Made by a program: the position numbers and the translations under genes. The notes beneath the pieces are model-generated. The model did no database searches. It was not told the origin of the DNA and saw only the letters and a list, made by a program, of their open reading frames with translations. DNA of 64,000 bases, from assembly GCA_963850345.1 (NCBI GenBank), contig CAWKKW010000009.1, positions 310,001-374,000 of the forward strand. Reading direction: 5' to 3'. The DNA is from CAWKKW01 sp963850345. GTDB taxonomy: Bacteria; Acidobacteriota; Terriglobia; Terriglobales; Acidobacteriaceae. This document shows, in pieces, positions 41,914 to 52,213 of the stretch (the stretch's first letter is position 1; each line of letters starts with the position of its first letter).

Positions 41914-44900
41914 ATGCAAATCAATATGCGGTGGAAAGCGCTGTGGTTTGGCGTTTTCATTATGCTGCTTTCGTCCACAAGCCACGGACAGGCTGTATAC
42001 GGTTCCATTTACGGCACCGTGGTCGACAATACAGGCGCTGCGATTCCGGGCGCTAACATTACAGTCACAGATGCGAACAAGGGAACCTCAGTTACGGCGC
42101 AATCGAACGCCTCAGGCGAATTCTCGGTTGAGCACCTGATTCCCGACGCATACAACATGTACTGTGGAAGTCGCAGGGTTCAAGAAGTACGAAGGCACAG
42201 AATCTGCAGGTCTACGCTGACCAGTCGCTCAAGGTCGAGGCGCAGATGCAGATCGGCGGCGCGTCAGACACGGTGACCGTTCAGGCGGACCAGATGCCGT
42301 TGTTGAAGACGGATCGCGCGGACGTGTCCACCACCTTCAGCGCAGCAGGAAGTGCAGGATCTCCCGATCGGAGATCGTAACTTCACTAACCTGCAGCTGT
42401 TTCTGCCGGGCGCGCAGCAACTCGGTTGGAGCCACGCTGCGGATGAGAACCCGCAGGGCAGCAAGCAGATCCAGGTGGATGGACAGGCCTTCGGTGGCGT
42501 CGCATTCGAGCTGGATGGAACCGATAACCAAGACCCAATCCTCGGAATCATCGTGATCAATCCTCCGATGGACGCACTGTCAGAGACCAAGATCACCACC
42601 CAGAACTTCGACGCGGAGTTCGGCAAGGCTGTCTCGTCGATCGTCACGGCGCAGACCAAGTCCGGCACCAACAGCTTCCACGGATCGGCATTTGACTTCC
42701 GCGAGAGCTCGGCCAACCTGGCGCGCGACCCCTTCTCGCAGTCACCCGGCGCAGATGGCAAGATCACGAACACCATCTTTCCTCCGGGCCTGAAGAACCA
42801 GTTCGGCGGCTCCATCGGCGGCCCGATCATCAAGGACAAGCTCTTCTTCTTTGGCGACTACCAGGGCGTCCGGCAGAAGGTCGGCACCTCGGCTACCATG
42901 ACGGTTCCGTCGCAATACCTGGTATCCACCTGCCTCGGCCAGCAAGTCAGCCCGAGCGGCATCGCCGGCTGCGATTTCAGCGAGTATGTAACTGCCGGCG
43001 CCACCTCTGGTATTTACCAGTCGAACGGGACCCTGTATCCCAGCAACGTAATTCCCACGGCTGAACTGTCAAAGCCCTCCTTGGCACTGCTTACGCTGCT
43101 TCAGCCCTATGCTCCGAACACAGCGGGCAATCTCAACGGACTGAAGAACAACTATGCAGGCGGCGGTACGGGCCTGTTCAACGACAACCAGTGGGATGTG
43201 CGCGGCGACTACCAGGTGAGCGAGAAGATCCACGCGTTCGCCCGTTTCAGCCGCTTCACCAGCGTCCTTAGCGGTAAAACCATCTTCGGTGCTGCAGGCG
43301 GCGCTGGATTCGGCCTGGGCAACTATGGTGGCAACTCATCCGGCGCAGACGATAGCCTGGCAGCGGGTCTGGACTTCGCGCTCAGCCCGAGCCTGCTGAC
43401 CGATCTTCGGGTTGGCTATTACCGTTACAACGTCATCGACGGCAAGTACGACGCAGGAACGCCATTCGCGACGCAACTAGGCATTCCAGGATTGAACCTG
43501 GATACCACCACGACCGGTGCACCCGGATTTAACCTGACAGAGGCTGGCTCCTTCGGAGCTCCCAGCAACGGTCAGGCAGCCGGTCCGCAGTATGGATCGG
43601 GACTCAACATCACTCGCTGCAACTGCCCATTGATTGAGAAAGAAGATCAAGGCCAGATCGTGAACAACTGGACCAAGATCCTGGGCAATCATTCCTTTAA
43701 GTTCGGCGCGGACATTCGGTATGCCCGCAACCTGCGATTCCCCAGTGACAGCGACCGTACTGGCCTGATGAGTTTCGGCACCGGACCGACCTCCAACGGT
43801 CAGGGCAACAACATCGCTGCCGGCGGTCTCGGTCTCGCGACATTCGTGCTGGGAGACGTGACGTCCTTCAGCCGGTATGTCAGCACCAAGACCAATGCGA
43901 AGGAATTCCAACCGCGCGACTTCTTCTACGGGCAGGACACGTGGCGCTTAACCAACTCCCTGACCGTGAACTATGGTCTGCGGTACGAGTTCTACGCACC
44001 AGAGCGGGTCAACGGAGTGGGAAATGGCGCTCTGATGGATCTGGGTACCGGCTATCTGCACGTGGCGGGTGTAGGCCACGTTCCGTTGAACATGGGTTGG
44101 AAGGCGGCGAAGTTCCCGCTGAACCCACGGCTCGGCATCGCCTATCAGCTCGACCCGAAGACGGTCATCCGCATGGGTTACGGACGCAGCTTTGACATCG
44201 GCGTATTCGGATCGATGTTTGGGCACGTAGTCACGCAAAACCTGCCGATCCTGGCCACGCAAAGCTTGAACACCGGTTCCCAAACGGGTTCTGTATTCAA
44301 TCTGGCGACTGGTCCGGCGGCGGCAACCTTCCCAACAGTTCCGTCCAATGGCCTGCTTCCCGCTCCCGGTTACTCCGTGAGTCCGAAAGCACGTCCCACG
44401 ACTCTGCGCATGCCTACGGTCGATGCCTGGAATTTGAGCATCCAGCGTTCGCTGACGCCAACCCTCTCCGCCACCATCGCTTACGTTGGAAACAAGGGCA
44501 CGCATACCCTGAGTGCCGGCGACGGTAACAACACCAATCCGAATGAAGCGGCGATCAACCTGCCGGCGCAGTACAGCGTCACCGGATCGCCGCTGCATTA
44601 CGACGCAAGCGTCCCCTCGGGTGACAACGCGACCACTGGAGTGCTGGCGCCTCGCTTCAATGGCATCATCGGCATTTCGTCGAATGGTGGCACGTCGAAC
44701 ACCAACTACCTGTCCCGGTACTACGGCGCTTCCTTGCCGGCCTGCCAGGATCCGGCGTATGCAGTTCCTCTCGATCCGTCGCATGGCATCACTGCCGGAA
44801 GATGCGGCTGGACCAACGGCATCAGCTACTACGGAAACGATCAGGATAGCCATTTCAATGCTCTCCAGGTCACCGTGGCGAAGCAGATGTCGCACGGCCT

Positions 44901-45576
44901 CTCTCTGACAGGCAACTATGCCTGGCAGCGCGGGATCGACTTCGGCAACCAGTTCGTCACCTGGTATCGCAAGGCGCAAAAGGGCCGCAATAACGACATC
45001 CGCGAACAGCAGGTGGTTATCTACGGCTTGTATGAACTGCCCTTCGGCCGCAACAAGCAGTTCGCTGGAAACGCTCCTCGGATCGTTGATGAGGTGATTG
45101 GCGGATGGCAACTGAGCCCAGTGATCAACTGGTCCAGCGGCCTGCCCTTTACCCTGTCGGATTCCGGATGCGTCATACCAGGTTCCGCTCCCTGCTATCC
45201 AAATGGCAGCGCGAAGAGCCTGCACACCAGCCTGGGCGGATTCGATCCGATCAAGCATCGCCACCTGTACTTCAACGCGCCAGTGAAGGCATTGCCTCAG
45301 GGCTTTTCCTATGCGGCGCCAGACACGATTGGAACCGGTGGACGCAATAACGCCTGGGGACCACACTTCTTCAACACCGATCTGGCGTTACAGAAGAACT
45401 TCCCAGTCTGGGAGAGCATTCAGGCCCAGTTCCGCGTGGATGCGTTCAACGCGTTCAATCACATCAACCTTGCGTTGCCTAGCGGCACGTTGGATCAGGG
45501 ACCGCAATACATCAGCGGCCAGGCTCCGGGCGCCCTGGCTCGGCAACTTCAATTCTCGCTACGGCTGCAGTTCTAA
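41914..45576 (+). pseudogene. Oar-like TonB-dependent receptor, interrupted by three single-base shifts
   Basis: The gene starts at ATG 41914 (AGGGAG 7 bp upstream) with a signal peptide ending SSTSHGQ and a carboxypeptidase-regulatory-like domain (GSIYGTVVDNTGAAIPGANI). The plug begins QDLPIGDRNFTNLQ, and a beta-barrel of about 900 residues ends in the aromatic LRLQF. The frame breaks at 42160, 42200 and 42345. Removing one base at each point gives a continuous TVEVAGFKKYEGT / NLQVYADQSLKVEAQMQIGG / TFSA-QEVQDLP reading typical of the family. The part from 42352 on is a long intact frame. Such receptors import large substrates, often glycans or peptides. Broken gene or base-calling error cannot be decided from sequence. 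Confidence 0.85.
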
Positions 45577-45599
45577 GGCAGCTTGACGCTAACCCAAAG

Positions 45600-45628
45600 G
45601 AGGGGAGCCATGCTCCCCTCTATTTTTT
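45600..45628 (+). terminator. Rho-independent terminator of the TonB receptor gene
   Basis: GAGGGGAGC (45600-45608) pairs perfectly with GCTCCCCTC (45612-45620) around a CAT loop, followed directly by TATTTTTT. It lies 24 bp after the receptor stop and just before the TPR gene. Confidence 0.9.
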
Positions 45629-45654
45629 GCAGTAAACTTGCTGTCATTCCTCCT

Positions 45655-46719
45655 ATGCGTGTTCGATTGTTCCCAGTTCTCCTGCTTGCCACCCTTACGC
45701 TGTTCGCGCTCCCCTTGCCAGCACAGCAGAATGACCCAGTGCCAGCGGAGCCTAAGGCGGCTGTGGAGACCGCGGCACCCACGCTGCAGCAGCTCCGGCA
45801 GATGATCGACCGGGGACACGGCAGCGAGGCGCTGGAGAAGCTGAATCAGATGGCTAAGGAGCAGCCAGAACTTGCGGGCGTGGAGCGGCTTCGAGGCTTC
45901 GCGCTGTATTCGCAAAACGAGCTGCCGGCTGCGGACCAGGCATTTGCCGCGGCCCTGGCGCAGGACAGTAAAGACTCGGAAGCGGCACAGATGCGTGGGC
46001 TGACGCTTTTTCGCATGGGCAAACCTGCAGAGGCGGTTCCCCTGCTCGAAAGTGCGCACGAGTGGACGTCCGCGACCAAGGCCGATCCCAATTACGTCCT
46101 GGCCCTTTGCTACCTGGACACTCGGCGGTACGACGATGCACGCCATGCCTTCGCCAGCCAATATGGGTTTGCGCCGGATTCGGCCTCGGCCTATTTGCTG
46201 GCAGCACGGATGCTGTTGCGCCGGGAGTATCTGCCGGCGGCCAAGGAATCAGGGTTGAAGGCGCTGGAGCTCGATCCTCAAATTCCCCTGGCACATCTGC
46301 TTCTCGGCGAGATTGCGCTGGCGGGGCAAAATCTCGATATGGCGATTGCCGAGCTGGAGAAGGAACGTGCGCGCAATCCTCTCTACGGCGGCGTCTACGA
46401 CCGCCTGGGAGACGCCTACTCGCGGGCTGGACAGTACCAGCAGGCGGAACAAGCGCTGCAGCGGGCGCTGCTGCTCGAGCCCAGTTCGACAGGACCATAC
46501 ATTCTGTTGGGAAAAGTACTGTTGAAACTTCAGGACGCGGTCAACGCGTCATCTTACCTGGAGAGAGCTGTCCAGATGGATGGCTCCAACTACATGTCCC
46601 ACAACCTGCTCGGGCAGGCCTACAGGTCCATGGGTCGCATAGAAGACGCGAGGCGCGAGATCGAAGTTGCTCAGAAGATCCAGGCCGCGCAGTCTCCCCA
46701 CCTGGAAGGGGTTCACTAG
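45655..46719 (+). CDS. Exported TPR-repeat protein
   Basis: This 354-residue protein has a signal peptide (residues 1-24, ending LPLPAQ) and TPR repeats over most of the rest, for example YVLALCYLDTRRYDDARHAF, AYLLAARMLLRREYLPAAK and GPYILLGKVLLKLQDAVNAS. It is probably a periplasmic partner or assembly factor. ATG 45655 begins the signal peptide; an in-frame ATG at 45583 would place it behind the terminator stem. Its end overlaps the possible start of the cytochrome gene, suggesting joint expression. Confidence 0.85.
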   Translation: MRVRLFPVLLLATLTLFALPLPAQQNDPVPAEPKAAVETAAPTLQQLRQMIDRGHGSEALEKLNQMAKEQPELAGVERLRGFALYSQNELPAADQAFAAALAQDSKDSEAAQMRGLTLFRMGKPAEAVPLLESAHEWTSATKADPNYVLALCYLDTRRYDDARHAFASQYGFAPDSASAYLLAARMLLRREYLPAAKESGLKALELDPQIPLAHLLLGEIALAGQNLDMAIAELEKERARNPLYGGVYDRLGDAYSRAGQYQQAEQALQRALLLEPSSTGPYILLGKVLLKLQDAVNASSYLERAVQMDGSNYMSHNLLGQAYRSMGRIEDARREIEVAQKIQAAQSPHLEGVH

Positions 46720-48403
46720 CCCTGGGCGCGGTCTCAGAAGCTATGGCTTGTTTCTCTGTTTGCTCGTCTTCACGCCCAGTGCTTTTCGATTGCTTGCTCC
46801 GCAGCGAACCATCGCTGCATCCGACTGGGCGGCGCAATTGGACGATCCGGATCGTGTCTGCGCCGGTTGCCACCAGGGAATCTATGACCGGTACAAGCGC
46901 ACTCCGATGGCGCGGGGGAGCGGCCTGGCAACCGACGGCCTCATCGAGGGCGAGATGTTTCATCCGCCGTCCGGAATCAAGTATAAAACATCGTTACGAG
47001 GTGGCCAGGCTTGGCTGACCTATGATCGGAGCGGTCCGCCAGATCGGGCGCTCCATGGCGAACAGCGGCTGCAATACTTCATCGGATCGGGTAGCCGAGG
47101 CCGCACCTATCTGTTTGAGCAGGACGGTCTCTGGTTCGAATCCCCAGTGAATTACTACAGCAAGAAGCAGGTCTGGGACATGGCGCCAAATTACCAGAGC
47201 GTGCACCAGCTGCCGCTGACGCTTCCTGTCGATTCCAATTGCCTGCATTGCCATGCGAGCGAAGTCGCAGGCTCAGAGCTCGCAGCGCGAAACAGATATC
47301 AGGGAGCGCCCTTTCGCGCAGCAGGGGTGACTTGCTCTTCCTGCCACGGAGATGGGACGGAACATGTGGCGCGACAGGGGAGTGGACCAATCGTGAATCC
47401 TGACCACCTCGCTCCTCACCTGCGCGATAGCGTGTGTCTGCAGTGTCACCTGGAAGGCGATGCCGCGGTGTATCGCGCGGGCAAGTCGCTCTCCATGTAT
47501 CAGCCCGGGGAGAGTCTCAATGATCTGGTCGTCTACTTCGTCAACACGGAGAGGCCGGGCTTTGGCGAGCGGGCGACCAGCCAGTATGAGGCACTGCTGC
47601 GGAGCGCGTGTAAGCGGGCGACCGGCGACCGACTCACCTGCACTAGTTGTCATGATCCTCACGGGGATCCTTCGCCGGAGCAGCGCGTGGCGTTCTATCG
47701 CTCTAAATGCCTGGCCTGCCATACCGGCGCGAAGATGGCCGAAGAGCATCATCCGGAACAGAAAGATTGCGCCGAATGTCACATGCCTACTCGCAAGAGC
47801 CGGGACATTTCACACGAGCAACTGACTGATCACGACATTGAGAAGCGGCCGGCTAAGTCGGAGCCATTGAACCAGGAGGCTGGGGTCAAGCTGAAGCCCG
47901 TCGGCGGCTGGAAGGCTGAGGATCGGGACCTTGGGCTAGCTTACGCGCAGTTTGCTGATCGTGGAGATCAGCCTTCCGGCGAGCAGGCGATGGAGCTACT
48001 AGAGAAAGCGAAGAAGGCTGGAGATCCGGACGTGGAAGTCCACCTGCGGCTTGGATTTCTGCAGCAAGTCTCGGGCGACAACGAGGGCGCCTGGCGCGAA
48101 TACGATGCAGCCCTTAAGCTCGACCCACAGAACACGACCGCACTCACAAACCTGGCCGTGCTGGAGGCTGCGAAGGGAAGTGCAACGGCGGCTCTTCGCA
48201 TGCTGAACGAGGTTGTGGAAGCCAATCCATCGCTGACGGAAGCAGGGCTTGATCTGGCCTTCATGGAATGCAAGCTTGGCGAGAAAGCAAGGGCTGAGCA
48301 GGTCATGCGGCGCGTCGAGATATTCGATCCTGACAACGAAGAGATTCGGAAGTTTCGCGAGGCGGGAGAATTTCGGGGTCAGCGCTGCCGACTCGCTCCC
48401 TGA
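46667..48403 (+). CDS. Heptahaem cytochrome c fused to TPR repeats
   Basis: This exported protein of about 578 residues has seven C-x-x-C-H haem motifs (first Cys about 65, 192, 223, 257, 325, 348 and 368), so it should bind seven c-type haems. The part after residue 400 is TPR repeats (AWREYDAALKLDPQNTTALT). The N-terminus has one hydrophobic segment (about 26-43), a signal or anchor. The start is doubtful: TTG 46667 overlaps the TPR gene by 53 bp and TTG 46748 is another choice. It probably passes electrons in the periplasm. It is convergent with the CRTAC1 gene, overlapping by 25 bp. Confidence 0.87.
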   Translation: MLRRSRPRSLPTWKGFTSPGRGLRSYGLFLCLLVFTPSAFRLLAPQRTIAASDWAAQLDDPDRVCAGCHQGIYDRYKRTPMARGSGLATDGLIEGEMFHPPSGIKYKTSLRGGQAWLTYDRSGPPDRALHGEQRLQYFIGSGSRGRTYLFEQDGLWFESPVNYYSKKQVWDMAPNYQSVHQLPLTLPVDSNCLHCHASEVAGSELAARNRYQGAPFRAAGVTCSSCHGDGTEHVARQGSGPIVNPDHLAPHLRDSVCLQCHLEGDAAVYRAGKSLSMYQPGESLNDLVVYFVNTERPGFGERATSQYEALLRSACKRATGDRLTCTSCHDPHGDPSPEQRVAFYRSKCLACHTGAKMAEEHHPEQKDCAECHMPTRKSRDISHEQLTDHDIEKRPAKSEPLNQEAGVKLKPVGGWKAEDRDLGLAYAQFADRGDQPSGEQAMELLEKAKKAGDPDVEVHLRLGFLQQVSGDNEGAWREYDAALKLDPQNTTALTNLAVLEAAKGSATAALRMLNEVVEANPSLTEAGLDLAFMECKLGEKARAEQVMRRVEIFDPDNEEIRKFREAGEFRGQRCRLAP

Positions 48404-50151
48404 AGGGGGGAGGTTTCTGACAGTGGCCGTCCCTTGCCCTCAGTGAACTCCACGATGCGATCGACTGCGCCGATATCAAAGCTTTCGGTCTCTCCATTCG
48501 GCCAGCGTACCTCGACTGACCTGAGGTGAGTCGAGGCGCCGAGCCCGAAGTGCAGGCGCAGGTCGCTGCTGGAATCGTAACTGGAGCCGCTACGAACCTC
48601 ATTGACCCAGATCCGCTTGCTTCCTCGCAACGTTACGCGAGCGCCGATGGCATCGCGATTGGATTGGGTGCCGAGCAGATGCACGCCCAGCCAGTGATTC
48701 TGATTCTTCGCGAGATTGACCAGGAGCATCGGCGTGTCACTCAAGTTATTCACGATTGCCTCGAGACGGCCATCGTTCCAGAGATCCGCGAGGGCGAGGC
48801 CCCGGCCCGATGCTGGCGTGTTCAATCCCGGGCCGGAGGTTTTCGATGCATCGCGGAACTTGCCGTTACCTAAGTTGAGATAGAGGAAGCGGGGCTCGCG
48901 GTAGTTCGCGCCTAACTTCGCACTGTCGACCTCGGGATAGACGTGGCCGTTGACCACCAGCAGATCGGGCCAGCCATCGTTGTCGACATCGGCAAAAAGA
49001 GCGCCCCACCCGAGCGCTTCCGTATTGATACCCAAGCCTGCAGGAAACGTCACGTCGGAGTAGGAGCCGTCTCCATTGTTGTGGTACAGGGTCGCGGTGT
49101 CATCGGAGAAATTCGTTTTGAAGAGATCGAGGTTGCCATCGCCGTCGTAGTCGGCGGCGGTCGATCCCATGCCGGCCTGCTCGCGGCCATCTTCGTTGAA
49201 GGCGACGCCAGCCTCGGGCGCAGTGTCGGCGAAGGTGCCGTCGTGAAGATTGTGGTAGAGAATCGCGGGTGTCGAGTCACAGGCTACATAGATATCCGGC
49301 CAGCCGTCGTTGTCGTAGTCGAGCGTGGTGACAGAGAAACAGTAATGGCCGGAGGTCTTCTCGATGCCGGCGGCTTTGCTCACGTCCTGAAACTTTCCGT
49401 GCCCCAGGTTGTGGTAAAGAATGTTCGGAGCACTGTCGAGGCCGCGCGGCCCACACATGACCGGCACTCCCTTCCACATACAACTGGGGCCGTTGCCCGG
49501 TGCAGGCGTGCTGGCCAGATCGAAATGAACGTAGTTGGCGACCACGATGTCCAACTTGCCGTCGCGATCATAATCCACGAAAGAACAGCCGGTGCCCCAC
49601 TCCTTGCCTGTGCCTGCCACTCCGGCGTCGGCAGCGACCTCGCGGAAGGTGCCGTTGCCCTGGTTATGGTAAAGGCGATTCTTACCATAGCCAGTTACAT
49701 ATAGATCTTCGTAGCCATCGTTGTCGTAATCGCCGACGCAGGCGCCCTGTCCCCAACCGTCGGCGACCAAGCCAGATTTTGTAGTTACGTCGGTGAAGGT
49801 TCCATCGTGGTTGTTATGGAAGAGGTGACTCGTCGGCCTGAGTGTTTTGGGGGACTTCTCGTTTGGCAGGGTCGTGCCGTTGACGAGGAAGATGTCCGGC
49901 CAGCCATCCCGATCGTAGTCGAGAACCGCGACTCCGCTCCCCGTCGATTCGAGGATGTAGCGTTTCGATTCGACCCCGCCATTCACGTTGCGTACGGTAA
50001 TGCCTGCCTTCGAAGCGACATCGACAAACCAGGCTGGTGGCGGGTGTTCTTCGGTAACCGGGTAGGGAAGTGACTGGGGGTGCGCGCTAAGCACGCCAGC
50101 GGAGAGCAAAAGTAACATGAACAAACGCGCGCGATTGCGGCAGGGGCGCAT
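48379..50151 (-). CDS. CRTAC1-family secreted FG-GAP/ASPIC-UnbV protein (1)
   Basis: This 590-residue protein has a signal peptide (about 1-27, ending SAHPQS) and FG-GAP/VCBS beta-propeller repeats with D-x-D-x-D-G calcium loops (DYDRDGWPDIF, DYDNDGYEDLY, DYDRDGKLDIV, DVDNDGWPDLL). A C-terminal ASPIC/UnbV domain has GARVTLRGSKRIW and VRSGSSYDSSSDLRLHFGLG followed by VEVRWPNG. Such proteins are exported, calcium-binding and very common in acidobacteria; their task is largely unknown. It starts 4 bp after the stop of the second CRTAC1 gene, so the two are co-translated. Confidence 0.9.
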   Translation of the reverse strand: MRPCRNRARLFMLLLLSAGVLSAHPQSLPYPVTEEHPPPAWFVDVASKAGITVRNVNGGVESKRYILESTGSGVAVLDYDRDGWPDIFLVNGTTLPNEKSPKTLRPTSHLFHNNHDGTFTDVTTKSGLVADGWGQGACVGDYDNDGYEDLYVTGYGKNRLYHNQGNGTFREVAADAGVAGTGKEWGTGCSFVDYDRDGKLDIVVANYVHFDLASTPAPGNGPSCMWKGVPVMCGPRGLDSAPNILYHNLGHGKFQDVSKAAGIEKTSGHYCFSVTTLDYDNDGWPDIYVACDSTPAILYHNLHDGTFADTAPEAGVAFNEDGREQAGMGSTAADYDGDGNLDLFKTNFSDDTATLYHNNGDGSYSDVTFPAGLGINTEALGWGALFADVDNDGWPDLLVVNGHVYPEVDSAKLGANYREPRFLYLNLGNGKFRDASKTSGPGLNTPASGRGLALADLWNDGRLEAIVNNLSDTPMLLVNLAKNQNHWLGVHLLGTQSNRDAIGARVTLRGSKRIWVNEVRSGSSYDSSSDLRLHFGLGASTHLRSVEVRWPNGETESFDIGAVDRIVEFTEGKGRPLSETSPLQGASRQR

Positions 50152-50155
50152 GGAG

Positions 50156-52024
50156 TCAGGCCTTCGCTGTGCCAGGGCGCAAGGCGTCGCTTTTCAAAAT
50201 CTTGCCGCCCTCCTGAATGACATACAACCGGTTCGCCTCAAGGTTCTTCAGTATGTCTACGGTGCCCGAGGGCCAGCGAATCTCGACGGAGTCGGCTGTC
50301 TTCGCCTGGTCGAGGCCGAAGTGAATGCGCAGGTCGTTCTGGGAATAGTAACTGCCTCCGCTACGAACTTCCTCAACCTGGACCAGCGGCTGCTTGGTAG
50401 CCGGCGCGGTCAGGGCAGTCACTCGCAACTGCGCGCCGATGCCGGTGCGATTCGATTTCGTGCCTACCAGGCGAATCTTGATCCAGTTGCGATTGAGCGT
50501 AGAGTCGCAGCGCAGAAGTTGTGGCAGACTGTTGACGCAGTTCACGATCACGTCGAGGTCGCCGTCATTGTCGTAGTCGCCAAAGGCACAGCCCCGGGCC
50601 GCGACTGCTGCATTGATGCCCGGGCCGCCGAGTTTGGTTACGTCTTCATATTGTCCGTTGCGCAGATTGCGGTAGAGGTACTTGGGTTCGGCATACGCGG
50701 CATCGGCCTGCGTTCCGTCCACCTCGGGGTACACGTGACCATTCGACACCAGGATATCGAGCCAGCCATCGTTATCCATATCGAAGAAGCCAACGCCCCA
50801 GCCCAGGTAGCGCGTGTTGACGCCGAGACCCGATAAGTACGTGTGGTCTTCGAAGCTGCCATCCCCCAGATTTAGATAAAGCGAGTCTGTGTCGCCGGCG
50901 AAGTTGGTTTTCACCAGGTCGAGCAGGCCATCGCGATTGAAGTCTCCGACTGAAACTCCCATGCCTGCCTGGGGTTTGCCGTCCGGTGAAAGAGCTACGC
51001 CCGACTCGATGGCAATGTCTTTGAAGGTACCGTCTTTTTGATTCTGATAATACGTAGCAGCGGTGGAGTCGTTTGCGACGTAGATGTCGGGCCATCCATC
51101 ATTGTCAAGGTCGGCTACAGCGACGCTCAGGCCATAGGTGCCGACCGAGTTATACACCCCCGACTTTTCTGAGACGTCTGTGAACGTTCCGTCGCCGTTG
51201 TTGTGGTAGAGAATGTTCTTACCGCCTTGCAGTCCTGGCGGCCCGCAGGCGACCTGGATGCCCTTGTACGCGCAAGCACCGGATTCAGGCACCGGCGCCG
51301 TCTTGATATCGAAGTCGATGTAATTGGCGACGAAGAGATCGAGGTGGCCATCGCGGTCGTAGTCGAGAAAGGCGCACCCGGAACCCCATCGCGTTTGGGA
51401 TTCGCGCAGGCCCGCCTTCTGGGTGACATCCGTGAAGGTGCCGTCGCCGTTGTTGCGAAACAGCGCGTTCTGCCCGTAGTAGCTGATGAAGAGGTCGTTC
51501 CAGCCATCGTTATCGTAGTCGCCAACGCAGCAGGCCTGTCCCCAGCCAGTGCGCGCCAGTCCGGCTTTCACCGTGACGTCAGTAAACGTGCCGTCGCGAT
51601 TGTTCTTGAAGAGATGACAGACGGGCTCCTGTCCCTTAGGGAAGCCTTCGAGCCGCGTACCGTTCACCAGGAAGATATCGAGCCAGTCATCCTGGTCGTA
51701 ATCGTAGAAGGCCACGCCGCAGCCGGTAGTTTCGAGCAGGTACTTGTTCTTGTGTTCGCCGCCGTAGATGGTCTTCACGTTGAGCCCAGCCTGGCGGCCC
51801 ACATCGGTGAAACTCACGCCCAGTGGAGTGCCGGTGACTGGGCTAGGCTTGCCTGCAGGTGCGGGTCGAGCGGGTGCGTCGTAGGTTGGCCGGGAGCTTC
51901 CCATCTGGGCGCGACCAGGTTGCGGAAGGTGCAGAGGCCGCGCCAGCGCGAGTACGTCGTCAAAGGTAAGAACGAGAGCAGTCCGGGAAAGAGAACGAAG
52001 GAAACCGCGGCGACTCCAGATCAA
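50156..52024 (-). CDS. CRTAC1-family secreted FG-GAP/ASPIC-UnbV protein (2), Tat signal
   Basis: This 622-residue paralogue of the gene downstream has the same propeller of D-x-D-x-D-G loops and an ASPIC/UnbV end (GIGAQLRVTAL, RSGGSYYSQNDLRIHFGL and VEIRWPSGTV). Its N-terminus is WSRRGFLRSLSRTALVLTF, a twin-arginine signal, so it would be exported folded, perhaps with a bound cofactor or metal. The start is TTG 52024 with AGGAG about 10 bp upstream. The Cys-containing loop GACAYKGIQVACGPPGLQGG is also present in the paralogue (SCMWKGVPVMCGPRGL). Confidence 0.9.
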   Translation of the reverse strand: MIWSRRGFLRSLSRTALVLTFDDVLALARPLHLPQPGRAQMGSSRPTYDAPARPAPAGKPSPVTGTPLGVSFTDVGRQAGLNVKTIYGGEHKNKYLLETTGCGVAFYDYDQDDWLDIFLVNGTRLEGFPKGQEPVCHLFKNNRDGTFTDVTVKAGLARTGWGQACCVGDYDNDGWNDLFISYYGQNALFRNNGDGTFTDVTQKAGLRESQTRWGSGCAFLDYDRDGHLDLFVANYIDFDIKTAPVPESGACAYKGIQVACGPPGLQGGKNILYHNNGDGTFTDVSEKSGVYNSVGTYGLSVAVADLDNDGWPDIYVANDSTAATYYQNQKDGTFKDIAIESGVALSPDGKPQAGMGVSVGDFNRDGLLDLVKTNFAGDTDSLYLNLGDGSFEDHTYLSGLGVNTRYLGWGVGFFDMDNDGWLDILVSNGHVYPEVDGTQADAAYAEPKYLYRNLRNGQYEDVTKLGGPGINAAVAARGCAFGDYDNDGDLDVIVNCVNSLPQLLRCDSTLNRNWIKIRLVGTKSNRTGIGAQLRVTALTAPATKQPLVQVEEVRSGGSYYSQNDLRIHFGLDQAKTADSVEIRWPSGTVDILKNLEANRLYVIQEGGKILKSDALRPGTAKA

Positions 52025-52213
52025 AGGGTTGGAACTCCTGCGCTGCCGGTCTTGCGTTTACACGTAGCGTGTCTATCGCTGGGCCGCACCGCAATGAGTA
52101 TAGAGAAGGGCGAGAAGGCTGCACAACTGCACTGCGGCGTGCGGCGGGTTTGGTTTTGCTGCATGCAAATCAGATTTCCGTATGTCGTCGGAAGGGCTAT
52201 AGGCAAAACTGGT

